A DNA stretch of 64,000 nt from Ideonella sp. (GCA_016721465.1 JADKIA010000027.1:310001-374000), one strand, 5' to 3'; numbered from the stretch's first letter, positions 8,616-17,686 are shown. Program-made: numbers and translations. The notes: generated by a model not told the origin, from the letters alone.

Positions 8616-9722
8616 TCAGACGCGGTGCAGCGCAGCGCCCACCGTGCTGCGCAGGCGATCGATCAGAGCCGGGGCAATGCGTTGCAGGGGCAAGACCTCG
8701 TTCGCTGCGCCATGGGCGATGGCTTCGCGCGGCATGCCGAACACGACGCAGCTGTGCTCGTCCTGGCAGACATTCCAGCTGCCGGCGTCGCGCATGGTCT
8801 TCATCGCGCGGGCGCCGTCGGCGCCCATGCCGGTGAGCATCACGCCCAGGGCATTGGGCCCGACCACCTTGGCGGCCGAGTCGAACAGCACTTCCACCGA
8901 GGGCATGTGGCGGTTCACCGGCTCGCCCTGGCGAACCCGGGCCAGGTAGTTGGCGCCGGAGCGTTCCACCCACAGGTGCATGCCGCCCGGGGCGATGTAG
9001 GCGTGGCCTGGCAATACCCGGTCGCCGTCGGCAGCCTCTTTCACACGGATGCGGCACAGCCCGTCGAGCCGGGCGGCGTAGCTGCTGGTGAAGCCCGGGG
9101 GCATGTGCTGCGTGATCATCACCGCCGGGCAATCGGGCGGGAGGTTCATCAGCACTTCCTTGGTGGCCTCGGTGCCGCCCGTGGACGCACCGATGAAGAT
9201 GATCTTCTCGGTGGAAAGGCGGCCGATGGACGGCGCCGCCATCGCCGGGCGCACCCCCGGGGCGGCCGTGGTGCCGGCACCGGCCGCAGGCGGCAGGCGG
9301 CGAACATGGGCCCGTGCGGCGGTGCGCACCTTGTCGGTGATGTCTTCGGCCAGGTCGCGCAGGCCATTGGCCACGCCGATCTTGGGTTTGGACACGAAGT
9401 CGATGGCGCCCAGTTCCAGCGCGCGCATGGTCACCTCTGCGCCGCGTTCGGTCAGCGTGCTCACCATCACCACCGGCATGGGGCGCAGGCGCATCAGCTT
9501 GGCCAGGAAATCGATCCCGTCCATGCGCGGCATTTCCACGTCCAGCGTGATCACGTCGGGGTTCAGGTTGCGGATCATCTCGCGTGCGACCAGCGGGTCG
9601 GCCGCCACGCCCACGCAGGTCATGTCGGGCTCGCGGTTGATGATCTCGGCCAGCAGGCCGCGCACCAGTGCGGAATCGTCCACCACCACCACGCGAGTCT
9701 TTGCATTCCTCGGTTTTTCCAT
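8616..9722 (-). CDS. cheB: CheB, chemotaxis response regulator protein-glutamate methylesterase
   Basis: Removes methyl groups from chemoreceptor glutamates (and deamidates glutamines) to reset adaptation. 368 aa with an N-terminal receiver domain (VVVDDSALVR, phospho-acceptor Asp61 in TLDVEMPRMDG) and a linker of about 30 Ala/Pro-rich residues. The methylesterase domain has Ser180 in GASTGG, His206 in TQHMPPGF and Asp302 in TGMGADG as catalytic triad. Third gene of cheR-cheD-cheB, 15 nt downstream of cheD. The rest of the chemotaxis genes are 37 kb away at 46-51.5 kb. Confidence 0.97.
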   Translation of the reverse strand: MEKPRNAKTRVVVVDDSALVRGLLAEIINREPDMTCVGVAADPLVAREMIRNLNPDVITLDVEMPRMDGIDFLAKLMRLRPMPVVMVSTLTERGAEVTMRALELGAIDFVSKPKIGVANGLRDLAEDITDKVRTAARAHVRRLPPAAGAGTTAAPGVRPAMAAPSIGRLSTEKIIFIGASTGGTEATKEVLMNLPPDCPAVMITQHMPPGFTSSYAARLDGLCRIRVKEAADGDRVLPGHAYIAPGGMHLWVERSGANYLARVRQGEPVNRHMPSVEVLFDSAAKVVGPNALGVMLTGMGADGARAMKTMRDAGSWNVCQDEHSCVVFGMPREAIAHGAANEVLPLQRIAPALIDRLRSTVGAALHRV

Positions 9723-9737
9723 GGGCCCTCGTTGGAA

Positions 9738-10409
9738 TCAGAAAAGATCGACCGAGCCGGCGCCGCTGGCGGCGGGCACGGGCTTTTGAGCGGCGGCGCG
9801 CTCCTGCGCCAGCACGGCATCGGTGTTGGTGGACGCCAGGCGCTTGACCATGGCCTTGCCGCTGGCCGGCAAGAAGCACACCTTGCGCGGGTAGATCTCC
9901 ATCACGTCCTTGCTGACGATGGGAATGCGCTCGGTGTTGAGGTACTCGATCACGAACTGGGTGTTGCGCTCGCCGACGTTGATGCTGTTCATGCCGCTGA
10001 TCACGGCACCACCGCCGAAGACCTTGGCCTCCATGGTCATGCGCGAGGCGCCGCGCTTCATCATCTCGTTGATCAGCAACTCCATCGCGTAGGAGCCGTA
10101 GCGCCCGCTGTCGCCCACGCCTTCGGGCAGCATGAAGTGGTTCATGCCACCGATGCGGCGTTCGCGATCCCACAGGCAGGCCGCGATGCACGAACCCAGC
10201 GTGGTGGTGATGAGGATGTCCTCGTCGTACACAAAGAACTCGCCGGGCAGGATCTTCACGGCCTCGTTGCGGAAGTGCGCGTCCCAGAAGAAGAACGAGG
10301 CCTCGCCGGCCTTGCGCGGCGCGGCCTTCAGGCGCTGAAGCCGCGGTGTGCTGTTCAGCGTGCTGGACGCGCCGGGCTGCGGCGGGCGGGCTGTGGCGGG
10401 CAGGGCCAT
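9738..10409 (-). CDS. cheD: CheD, chemoreceptor glutamine deamidase
   Basis: Deamidates specific receptor glutamines to glutamates so that they can be methylated by CheR. 223 aa. The core runs from LPGEFFVYDEDILITTTLGSC (catalytic Cys in LGSC) through GGMNHFML (catalytic His) to EAKVFGGGAVI and NTERIPIVSKD. An N-terminal extension of about 35 residues and a C-terminal Ala-rich tail are not part of the core. Lies 13 nt after cheR and 15 nt before cheB on the same strand. No cheC is present, so CheD probably acts only as deamidase here. Confidence 0.96.
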   Translation of the reverse strand: MALPATARPPQPGASSTLNSTPRLQRLKAAPRKAGEASFFFWDAHFRNEAVKILPGEFFVYDEDILITTTLGSCIAACLWDRERRIGGMNHFMLPEGVGDSGRYGSYAMELLINEMMKRGASRMTMEAKVFGGGAVISGMNSINVGERNTQFVIEYLNTERIPIVSKDVMEIYPRKVCFLPASGKAMVKRLASTNTDAVLAQERAAAQKPVPAASGAGSVDLF

Positions 10410-10422
10410 GGCGGGGGTCCGG

Positions 10423-11289
10423 TCAGACGCGCTCGTAGATCGTCTTGCCGCGCAGGCGGAAGATGTCTCGCGAATCGGTGAAATTCTCGGAGTGGCCGAC
10501 GTACAGCAGGCCGCCGGGCTTGAGCACGCGGTGCATCTGCTGCAGCACGCGGCGTTGCGTGGTCGCGTCGAAGTAGATCATCACGTTGCGGCAGAAGATC
10601 AGGTCGAACGCGTCGCCCAGCGACCAGTCCTTGCTCATCAGGTTGAAGGTTCGAAACTCCACCATCGAAACCAGCTCGGGCTTGACCCGGATGAAGCCAC
10701 TGTTGTTGCCACGGCCGCGCATGAAGTGGCGCTGCAGCCGCTCGGCCGACAGGCCACGCGCCTCGGCGTCGTACACCGCGCGACGGGCCGTGGTCAGCAC
10801 CTTGGTGTCGATGTCGCTGGCCACGATCTTGGAGCCGCTGGTCAGTCCCAGGGTCTCGGCCACCACCATGGCGATGGAGTAAGGCTCCTCGCCGGTGGAC
10901 GCCGCGCTGCACCAGATGCGCCGGGCGCCTTTGCCCTGGGCGCGCAGGTCCTGGGCCAATGCCGTGAAGTGGTGATCCTCGCGAAAGAAGGCCGTCAGGT
11001 TGGTGGTCAGGCAGTTAATGAACTCTTGCCACTCGGGGTCGTTCGGCGGGGACGACTGCAGCCCGTGAAGGTAGCTGGCAAAGCCCTTGTGGGCGGTTTC
11101 GCGCAGGCGACGTGACAGGCGGCTGTAGACCATGGCCTGCTTGCCTGGGTTCAGACTGATGCCGGCGTGCTGATAGATCAGCTCGCGCACCTTCTCGAAA
11201 TCAGCGGCAGCAAAGCTGAACTCCTGGTCCACACGGGCGGAGGCGCCAGACGCGTTGACGGACAGCACGGAGGTGATCGAATCGGCCAT
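10423..11289 (-). CDS. cheR: CheR, chemotaxis protein-glutamate O-methyltransferase
   Basis: SAM-dependent methylation of receptor glutamates. Start at MADSITS (11289) gives 288 aa, the normal length; the frame is open further upstream without coding features. N-terminal helical domain (about 20-95, FEKVREL and SRRLRE), then the SAM domain with IWCSAASTGEEPYSIAM, VASDIDTKVL, DLIFCRNVMIYFD and GGLLYVGHSENF, all CheR hallmarks. No C-terminal TPR. First gene of the cheRDB run. Divergent from the GGDEF gene with about 145 bp between starts. Confidence 0.96.
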   Translation of the reverse strand: MADSITSVLSVNASGASARVDQEFSFAAADFEKVRELIYQHAGISLNPGKQAMVYSRLSRRLRETAHKGFASYLHGLQSSPPNDPEWQEFINCLTTNLTAFFREDHHFTALAQDLRAQGKGARRIWCSAASTGEEPYSIAMVVAETLGLTSGSKIVASDIDTKVLTTARRAVYDAEARGLSAERLQRHFMRGRGNNSGFIRVKPELVSMVEFRTFNLMSKDWSLGDAFDLIFCRNVMIYFDATTQRRVLQQMHRVLKPGGLLYVGHSENFTDSRDIFRLRGKTIYERV

Positions 11290-11434
11290 GGTGGGGAAAG
11301 CTCGGGATCGTTGAAATATGGCGCAGGCGACCCGGCATCGGCCCTTCGATGTAGGGCGCCAACACCGGCCATTTCGCCGCAGGCCCTCCCAGACCCCGCT
11401 GCTAGACTGGCCGCCACCCACCCATCCGCATGCC

Positions 11435-12163
11435 GTGACCATCTCGCGACAGCCCGCCCCGCCAACCGAACCGGAAGGCCTGCAACTGGACAGCGCCCTG
11501 GCGCTGCTTCGCCAGGCCGGGCAGGGCGAACCCGATGCCCCGGTGGGCTCGCCCGCCTGGTTGCAGGCGGTGATCGACGGCCTGGTGGACCTGTCCAGCC
11601 GAGACCCGTTGACCGGCCTGTCCAACCGTCGGTTCTTCGAACTGGCGCTCGCCCGGGAAGTGGACCGCGTGGCGCGCTCGGGCGAATCGGCCTTGGTGCT
11701 GATGGTGGACATCGACCATTTCAAGCGGGTCAACGACACCTGGGGTCATGCGGCCGGCGACCTGGTGATTCAGGCCGTCGGGCAGGCCTTGGCCGACACC
11801 GTGCGCCCGATGGACCTGGTGGCACGCATTGGAGGCGAAGAGTTCGCCGTGATGTTGCCCAACTGCCCGTCGGCCTTCGGCCCGCAGGTGGCCGATCGGG
11901 TGCGCCACCGCGTGGCCCGCAGCCCGGTGGTCTTGCAGGATGGCCGACGCATTGCCGTCACCGTCAGCGTGGGTGGGGCGTTTGCGCCGCAATGGGTGCG
12001 TTCCACGCCCACGCTGTGGATGCAACGTGCAGATTTGCAGCTCTACCGGGCCAAGAACGATGGCCGGGACCGCGTTTGCCTGGAGCCCTCGGCCATGCCG
12101 CAGGTCAGCGCAGAAGAAAAGGGCCTGCTGCTGGCAGGCCCAACATGGCAGGACCTCGAATGA
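11435..12163 (+). CDS. GGDEF diguanylate cyclase with intact product-inhibition site
   Basis: Makes cyclic di-GMP from two GTP. From the GTG at 11435 the protein is 242 aa. A short N-terminal helical region (about 1-60) without a recognised sensor domain is followed by the catalytic domain: DPLTGLSNRRFF, DIDHFKRVNDTWGH and the active loop RIGGEEFAV. The RPMD sequence sits five residues before GGEEF, so the inhibitory I-site RxxD is present. No transmembrane segment. Its TGA overlaps the ATG of the MinD-like gene (ATGA), indicating translational coupling. Confidence 0.92.
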   Translation: MTISRQPAPPTEPEGLQLDSALALLRQAGQGEPDAPVGSPAWLQAVIDGLVDLSSRDPLTGLSNRRFFELALAREVDRVARSGESALVLMVDIDHFKRVNDTWGHAAGDLVIQAVGQALADTVRPMDLVARIGGEEFAVMLPNCPSAFGPQVADRVRHRVARSPVVLQDGRRIAVTVSVGGAFAPQWVRSTPTLWMQRADLQLYRAKNDGRDRVCLEPSAMPQVSAEEKGLLLAGPTWQDLE

Positions 12164-12957
12164 ATGCTTCTGCGATCCCCGCGGCAGGCGCCACCAAAGG
12201 CGCGCGCGTCACCGCGATCACCAGCGGCAAGGGTGGCGTTGGCAAGACCCTGGTCGCGGCCAACCTGGCAGCGGCGCTGGCGCGCCTCGGTGAACGCGTG
12301 CTGGTGCTGGACGCCGATCTGGGCCTGGCCAACCTCGACGTGGTGCTGAACCTGTCGTCCAAATGCACCCTGCATGAGGTGTTCACCGGTGCCGTTGAAT
12401 TGATGGACGCCGTGCTGCCCGCACCGGGCGGTTTCTCGGTGCTGCTGGCGGGGTCGGGCATGCTCGAGTACTCGCGCATGACGCCCGAAGTACGCGACAA
12501 ATTGCTGGCCGTGGTGATGCAGATGCGTCCGCTCTTCGATCACATCCTGCTGGACACCGGCGCCGGCATCTCCGACGTGGTGCTGTTCACGGTTTCGCTG
12601 GCCGATGAAGTGCTGGTCGTGGCCACGCCCGAGCCGACTTCGCTGGCCGACGCCTATGCCACCGTCAAGGTGCTGGCCACCACCCAGCCTTCGCGACCAA
12701 TGCGCCTGCTGGTCAACCAGGTGCAGCGGGCGAGCGAGGGCCGGGCGGTACGGGCGCAGTTGCAGCAGGTGGTGGACCGTTTCGTGAATCCGTCGCTGAC
12801 CAGCCCCGTGCAGCTGAACCTGATCGGTGAGGTGCCATTGGACCCGGCCGTGCGCGAAGCCGTGCAACGCCGGCAGTTGCTCCTGGAAAGCCTGCCTGGC
12901 AGCGAGGCTGCCAAGGCGTTGGCCACGGCGGCCGGCCGCCTGCTCAACGGCGCCTGA
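12160..12957 (+). CDS. FlhG/FleN-like MinD-family ATPase
   Basis: Deviant Walker A ATPase of 265 aa: TSGKGGVGKTLVAANLAAAL at residues 20-39, switch I region LVLDADLGLANLDVVL, and HILLDTGAGISDVVLF followed by ATPEPTSLADAYATVKVL, the wording of FlhG/FleN proteins that limit flagellar number. It lacks an obvious C-terminal membrane-targeting helix. In many relatives flhG sits next to flhF; here it overlaps a diguanylate cyclase and lies next to cheRDB, so it may be a paralogue serving placement of flagella or chemotaxis arrays. Function inferred. Confidence 0.88.
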   Translation: MNASAIPAAGATKGARVTAITSGKGGVGKTLVAANLAAALARLGERVLVLDADLGLANLDVVLNLSSKCTLHEVFTGAVELMDAVLPAPGGFSVLLAGSGMLEYSRMTPEVRDKLLAVVMQMRPLFDHILLDTGAGISDVVLFTVSLADEVLVVATPEPTSLADAYATVKVLATTQPSRPMRLLVNQVQRASEGRAVRAQLQQVVDRFVNPSLTSPVQLNLIGEVPLDPAVREAVQRRQLLLESLPGSEAAKALATAAGRLLNGA

Positions 12958-12961
12958 TCGC

Positions 12962-13372
12962 ATGACCAGCGCGGACGAATCCCGCAACGGCACCGCTTCG
13001 CCATTCGACACCCTGGGCGGCGAGGCCGCGGTGCGCACGTTGGTGGATCGGTTCTATGACCTGATGGACCTGGAGCCGACCTGCGCCGGCATCCGCGCGC
13101 TGCACCCGCAAGACTTGAGCGGCTCGCGCGACAAGCTGTTCTGGTTTCTGTGCGGTTGGCTGGGCGGCCCCGATCACTACATCCAGCGCTTTGGCCACCC
13201 GCGGCTGCGGGCGCGCCACCTGCCGTTTGCCATCGGCATCGCGGAGCGCGACCAGTGGATGGCCTGCATGATGCAGGCCATGGCTGAGGTGGGCCTGGCC
13301 ACCGACCTGGCCGACCGCTTGACCCGCAACTTCTTCGGCACTGCAGACTGGATGCGCAACCAAGGCGGCTGA
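12962..13372 (+). CDS. Group II truncated haemoglobin
   Basis: 2-on-2 globin of 136 aa that binds haem and oxygen or NO. Visible family traits: FDTLGGEAAVRTLVDRFYDLM at the B-helix, with the distal-side Tyr in FYDLM; PDHYIQRFGHPRLRARHLPFAIG with the proximal His in RHLPF; and the conserved Trp in AERDQWMACM (G8). Begins 4 nt after the MinD-like gene stop, so it appears to be the third gene of the GGDEF-ATPase unit, although trHb genes are mobile in context. Confidence 0.92.
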   Translation: MTSADESRNGTASPFDTLGGEAAVRTLVDRFYDLMDLEPTCAGIRALHPQDLSGSRDKLFWFLCGWLGGPDHYIQRFGHPRLRARHLPFAIGIAERDQWMACMMQAMAEVGLATDLADRLTRNFFGTADWMRNQGG

Positions 13373-13386
13373 CTGCGCCTGCGCGT

Positions 13387-14040
13387 TCAGCGCGTCTGCC
13401 TCTGCAGCAGCACCACCAGCGCACCGGCACCACCTTGCGGCCCGGTCGCCTGCGCAAAGGCCAGCACCTCGGCGCGTTGCGCCAACCAGTGCTGCACCTT
13501 GGTCTTCAGCACCGCCTGTTTGCCGGGCGAGCCGTGACCCTTGCCGTGCACCACCCGCACGCAGCGCATGCCACGCAGGTGCGCGTCGCGCACGAAGTCG
13601 GCCAGCGCGTCGCGCGCTTCCTCGCGCTTCAAGCCGTGCAGATCGATCTCGCCTTGCAGCGTCCAATCTCCGCGGCGCAGCCGCGTCAGCACATCCGGGC
13701 CGATGCCGGGCCGGCGGAAGCTCAGCCCGTCGTCCGTCAGCAGCAGGGATTCGAGCGTCACTTCGTCCGTCATGGAGGCGCGCACGGCCGCCTGCTCATC
13801 CAGCTCGCGTTGGCGCGGGTGAGGTGCTGGCAGCGGCAGCTTCAGCTCCGCCAGGCCGCGGTCCGGCATCGGGTGCACCCGACCCACCGTGCGGGCGAAC
13901 AGGTTGTGCTGCGCCTCCTGGCGGCGGCGCTGCTCCCGCTCGCGCTGCGCCTGCAGCAAGGCCTCGCGTTCGGCATGCCGCGCCACCTCGCGGACGTGTT
14001 GCCACAGCTGTCCCAGATCGCCCAGGCTGCGCAACTTCAC
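13387..14040 (-). CDS. Smr-domain protein (SmrA/B-type predicted endonuclease)
   Basis: 217 aa. N-terminal half is charged and helical (an Arg/Gln/Glu-rich run near 25-45, probably coiled coil). The Smr domain (about 125-217) has GEIDLHGLKREEAR and VRVVHGKGHGS, the DLHG and HGxG motifs of the MutS2 C-terminal nuclease family. Stand-alone Smr proteins of proteobacteria include SmrB, which cleaves mRNA at collided ribosomes, and the DNA nickase SmrA; the sequence alone does not decide. Its ATG overlaps the radC stop by 4 nt. Confidence 0.9.
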   Translation of the reverse strand: MKLRSLGDLGQLWQHVREVARHAEREALLQAQREREQRRRQEAQHNLFARTVGRVHPMPDRGLAELKLPLPAPHPRQRELDEQAAVRASMTDEVTLESLLLTDDGLSFRRPGIGPDVLTRLRRGDWTLQGEIDLHGLKREEARDALADFVRDAHLRGMRCVRVVHGKGHGSPGKQAVLKTKVQHWLAQRAEVLAFAQATGPQGGAGALVVLLQRQTR

Positions 14041-14711
14041 AGCAGCCCCCGTTCGGCGAATGAAATCACCACGCCCTGGCCCACCACCAGATGGTCCAGC
14101 ACCTTCACGTCCACCAGTGCCAGGGCGGCCTTCAAGGATTGGGTGAGGAATTCATCCGCGCGCGACGGCTCGGCCAGCCCCGACGGGTGGTTGTGCGCCA
14201 GGATCACCGCGCCCGCATTGCGCGCCAGCGCGCGGCGAACCACTTCGCGCGGATAGACCGAGGTCTGCGTGAGCGTGCCACGGAACATTTCCTCCAAGGC
14301 CAGCAAGCGGTGCTGGGCATCGAGGAACAGCACGTGAAAGACTTCGTGCGGCAGCTCGGCCAGGTGCAGTTGCACATACTGCTTCACCGCACTGGGCGAG
14401 TCGAACACGGGCTGCGTCTGCAGCCGCTGCGCGAGCGATCGACGGGCCATTTCCACCACCGCCGCCAATTCGGCGCGCTTGGCCGGCCCCAGGCCCTTGA
14501 CGCCACTCAGGTCCGCCACACCCGCATGCAGCAGACCGGCAAAGCCCCCAAACCGCGTGAGCACGGCATCGGCCAGTTGCAGCACCCCTTGGCCCTTGAC
14601 CCCGGTGCGCAACAGCAGCGCCAGCAGTTCGGCATCCGCCAAACTGGTGGCGCCATGGGCCAGCAGCTTCTCTCGAGGCCGGGCGGCGGCGGGCAAGTCT
14701 TTGATCGACAT
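14037..14711 (-). CDS. radC: RadC/YeeS-family JAB-domain protein
   Basis: 224 aa from the ATG at 14711 (MSIKDLPAAARPREKLL, the usual RadC start). N-terminal helix-hairpin-helix part with GVKGLGPAKRAELAAV. C-terminal JAMM metalloprotease-like fold with HNHPSGLAEPSRAD, the HxHx(10)D metal site. Despite the name, a repair role is not established. In many bacteria it lies beside ribosomal or smr genes. Overlaps the downstream Smr gene by ATGA. Confidence 0.95.
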   Translation of the reverse strand: MSIKDLPAAARPREKLLAHGATSLADAELLALLLRTGVKGQGVLQLADAVLTRFGGFAGLLHAGVADLSGVKGLGPAKRAELAAVVEMARRSLAQRLQTQPVFDSPSAVKQYVQLHLAELPHEVFHVLFLDAQHRLLALEEMFRGTLTQTSVYPREVVRRALARNAGAVILAHNHPSGLAEPSRADEFLTQSLKAALALVDVKVLDHLVVGQGVVISFAERGLL

Positions 14712-14820
14712 GGGGCAGGGCAGGCGACGGCGGCATGGTCCGGGGCCGCGCAGAAGGGGCAACCCGTAGAATTGCCGGCAGTCTATTCGCTCGCGACGAG
14801 CCCTTTTCTCCCCCATTGGC

Positions 14821-15264
14821 GTGAACACCATTCAGGAGGGGTCGTTCCTGACCCTGCACTACCGGCTCTCGGGCCCCGACGGCGCGGACGTGGTCAACAC
14901 CTTCGGCGGCCAGCCGGCCACGCTCTCGCTCGGCACCGGCCAGCTGGCGCCGGCCATGGAGCTGCGCCTGATCGGCCTGCCCGAGGGCGCGCACGAGCGC
15001 TTCTCGCTGGCCGAAGGAGAGGCCTTTGGCGACCGCAACCCTCAGTTGCTGCAGCGCGTGCGCCTGAGTCTGCTGCACGAGCTGGGCGACCGCGATGCCC
15101 GCTATGGGGTGGGTGATGTGGTGCAGTTCCCCACACCCGATGGCGCAGGCCAGTACGCCGGTGTGGTGCGCGAGGTGGGCGACGGCTGGTTGCTGTTCGA
15201 CTTCAACCACCCGCTGGCTGGCCAGCCCGTGGGCTTCGAAGTGCGGGTCATCGGAATCCTCTGA
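14821..15264 (+). CDS. fkpB: SlpA/FkpB-type FKBP peptidyl-prolyl cis-trans isomerase
   Basis: 147 aa FKBP-type prolyl isomerase with an inserted IF chaperone domain, the SlpA arrangement: FKBP N-part (FLTLHYRL, LSLGTGQLAPAMELRLIGL), then an insert-in-flap region, then DFNHPLAGQPVGFEVRVIGI, a signature ending of this family. Start is GTG at 14821. It is followed by ispH with a 1-nt overlap (TGATG), the classic fkpB-ispH pairing of proteobacteria. Confidence 0.94.
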   Translation: MNTIQEGSFLTLHYRLSGPDGADVVNTFGGQPATLSLGTGQLAPAMELRLIGLPEGAHERFSLAEGEAFGDRNPQLLQRVRLSLLHELGDRDARYGVGDVVQFPTPDGAGQYAGVVREVGDGWLLFDFNHPLAGQPVGFEVRVIGIL

Positions 15265-16235
15265 TGGCTGCCCCCCGCGTCGACGATGTGCTGTTGGCCG
15301 AGCCGCGCGGCTTCTGCGCCGGCGTGGACCGCGCGATCGAGATCGTCGAACGCGCCATCCGCCGCTTCGGCGCACCGATCTACGTGCGCCACGAGATCGT
15401 GCACAACACCTATGTGGTGAACGACCTGAAGGCCAAGGGCGCGATCTTCATCGAGGATCTGGCCGATGTGCCCCCTGGCGCCACGCTGATTTTCAGCGCC
15501 CATGGGGTGAGCCGCGCCGTGCGCGACGAGGCCGACGCGCGTGGTTTTCAGGTGTTCGATGCCACCTGCCCGTTGGTGACCAAGGTGCACGTGGAGGTGG
15601 CCAAGCTCGCGAAGGAGGGCTATGAGTTCATCATGATCGGCCACAAGGGGCACCCCGAGGTGGAAGGCACGATGGGCCAGCTTGATGCCGGCATCCACCT
15701 CGTTGAGGCGGTGGACGACGTTGCGCAACTGCGACCGCAGCGCGACAAGCTCGCAGTGGTGACGCAGACCACGCTCAGTGTCGACGACGCGGCGGCCATC
15801 CTGGCCGAGGTCAAACGCTGCTTCCCGCAGGTGCGCGAGCCCAAGCAACAGGACATCTGCTACGCCACGCAGAATCGCCAGGACGCCGTCAAACTGATGG
15901 CCCCGCAGGTGGATGTGGTGATCGTGGTGGGCAGCCCCACCAGCAGCAACAGCAACCGCCTGCGCGAACTGGCCGAGCGTCTGGGCACGCCGGCCTACAT
16001 GGTCGATTCCTCCGACGATTTGCAAGCCGCCTGGCTGACAGGGCGGCCGCGCGTGGGCCTGACGGCGGGCGCATCGGCCCCCGACATCCTGGTGCAGCAG
16101 GTGATTGCACGGCTCAAGACGCTGGGTGCCATTGGCGTGCGGCGCATGGCCGGCGTCGAAGAGACCGTGCACTTCCCTTTGCCGATGGGCCTGGGCGACA
16201 AGTCCATGCGAGAGTTCTCGTCGTCCCGATCGTGA
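15264..16235 (+). CDS. ispH: 4-hydroxy-3-methylbut-2-enyl diphosphate reductase
   Basis: Last step of the non-mevalonate isoprenoid pathway; makes IPP and DMAPP from HMBPP using a [4Fe-4S] cluster. 323 aa. The three cluster cysteines are in PRGFCAGVDRA, DATCPLVTKVH and QQDICYATQNRQ. The substrate-site stretch PTSSNSNRLREL is also present, and the C-terminus has GVEETVHFPLP. Translationally coupled to fkpB. A terminator-like hairpin follows at 16268-16292. Confidence 0.98.
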   Translation: MAAPRVDDVLLAEPRGFCAGVDRAIEIVERAIRRFGAPIYVRHEIVHNTYVVNDLKAKGAIFIEDLADVPPGATLIFSAHGVSRAVRDEADARGFQVFDATCPLVTKVHVEVAKLAKEGYEFIMIGHKGHPEVEGTMGQLDAGIHLVEAVDDVAQLRPQRDKLAVVTQTTLSVDDAAAILAEVKRCFPQVREPKQQDICYATQNRQDAVKLMAPQVDVVIVVGSPTSSNSNRLRELAERLGTPAYMVDSSDDLQAAWLTGRPRVGLTAGASAPDILVQQVIARLKTLGAIGVRRMAGVEETVHFPLPMGLGDKSMREFSSSRS

Positions 16236-16267
16236 CGCCCAGGCCGTTGAACTGAATCGAATCCAAC

Positions 16268-16292
16268 AACGGCACCCCCAAGCGGTGCCGTT
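16268..16292 (+). terminator. Hairpin after ispH
   Basis: Perfect 9-bp stem AACGGCACC / GGTGCCGTT around a 7-nt loop, 33 nt after the ispH stop and before serS. Only three Ts follow, so termination is likely partial or factor-assisted. Confidence 0.45.
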
Positions 16293-16327
16293 TCCACCAT
16301 CGCCGTAGAGAAACAGAGGGAATCCAA

Positions 16328-17623
16328 ATGCTCGACATCACACTGCTGCGCAAGGACCTGGGCCAGGTGGTCGCCCGGCTCGAATCGCGCGAGAGCCCAC
16401 AGGGCTTTCTGGACGTGACCCGTTTCACCGCGCTCGAATCCGAGCGCCGGTCGCTGCAGGTGCGCACCGAGGACCTGCAGGCCAGGCGCAATGCGCTGTC
16501 CAAGCAGATCGGCCAGCTCAAGGGCAAGGGCGAGGACACCTCGGCCGTGATGGCCGAAGTGGGCGGCATCGGCGACGAGATGAAGGCCGGTGCCGAGCGT
16601 CTGGACGCCCTCCAGGCCGACCTGCAACTCATGCTGATGAGCGTGCCCAACCTGCCAGATGAGAGCGTGCCGGTGGGCCCGGACGAATCAGCCAACCTGG
16701 AGGTGCGCCGCTGGGGCACCCCCGGCACCTACGCCTTTGCGGTGAAGGACCACGTGGATCTGGGCGCTCCGCTCGGCCTGGACTTCGAAACTGGCGCCAA
16801 GCTCAGTGGCTCGCGTTTCAGCTTCCTCAAGGGCCCGGTGGCACGCCTGCACCGCGCGCTGGCGCAGTTCATGCTGGACACGCAAACCCTCGAGCACGGC
16901 TACACCGAGTGCTACACGCCCTACATCGTCAACCGAGAGATCCTCGAAGGCACGGGCCAGCTGCCCAAGTTCAAGGAGGACATGTTCTGGGTCTCCCGCG
17001 GGGGTGACGAAACCCAGACCGAGCAGTACCTGATCTCCACGTCGGAGATCTCGCTCACCAACAGTGTGCGTGAGCAGATCCTGAAGGCCGAGGACCTGCC
17101 CATCAAGCTCACCGCGCACAGCCCCTGCTTCCGCTCCGAGGCCGGCTCGGCCGGGCGCGACACGCGTGGCATGATTCGACAGCACCAGTTCGACAAGGTG
17201 GAGATGGTGCAGGTCACCCAGCCGGAGCGGAGCGACGCTGCACTCGAGCAGATGGTGGGCCATGCCGAGGCCATCCTGCAGAAACTGGCACTGCCCTATC
17301 GCGTGGTGCTGCTGTCCACCGGCGACATGGGCTTCGGTGCGTTGAAGACCTACGACCTGGAAGTCTGGCTGCCGGCGCAGAACACCTATCGCGAAATCAG
17401 CTCGTGCTCGAACTGCGGCGCCTTCCAGGCGCGGCGCATGCAGGCGCGCTACCGCAACGCGCAGGGCAAGACCGAATTCGTTCACACGCTGAACGGATCG
17501 GGCCTGGCAGTCGGCCGAACCCTCGTGGCCGTGCTGGAAAACCACCAGCAGGCCGACGGCAGCATCGCCGTGCCGGCTGTGTTGAGGCCCTACCTGCGTG
17601 GGCTGGAGGTGTTGCGCGCCTGA
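16328..17623 (+). CDS. serS: Seryl-tRNA synthetase
   Basis: Class II synthetase of 431 aa that charges tRNA-Ser. N-terminal long coiled-coil arm (about 30-100) that grips the long variable arm of tRNA-Ser. Catalytic core with EGTGQLPKFKEDMFWV, motif 2 CFRSEAGSAGRDTRGMIRQHQF and motif 3 GSGLAVGRTLVAVLEN. TSEI/LTN and SCSNCGAFQARRM are also as expected. It lies 63 nt upstream of a tRNA-Ser gene on the same strand, so enzyme and substrate are neighbours. Confidence 0.98.
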   Translation: MLDITLLRKDLGQVVARLESRESPQGFLDVTRFTALESERRSLQVRTEDLQARRNALSKQIGQLKGKGEDTSAVMAEVGGIGDEMKAGAERLDALQADLQLMLMSVPNLPDESVPVGPDESANLEVRRWGTPGTYAFAVKDHVDLGAPLGLDFETGAKLSGSRFSFLKGPVARLHRALAQFMLDTQTLEHGYTECYTPYIVNREILEGTGQLPKFKEDMFWVSRGGDETQTEQYLISTSEISLTNSVREQILKAEDLPIKLTAHSPCFRSEAGSAGRDTRGMIRQHQFDKVEMVQVTQPERSDAALEQMVGHAEAILQKLALPYRVVLLSTGDMGFGALKTYDLEVWLPAQNTYREISSCSNCGAFQARRMQARYRNAQGKTEFVHTLNGSGLAVGRTLVAVLENHQQADGSIAVPAVLRPYLRGLEVLRA

Positions 17624-17686
17624 GGCGCGAGCGATGCGCTAGAATTCCCGGCTTCACTCGCAGCAGACCCCGAGTGCACCGAATCA

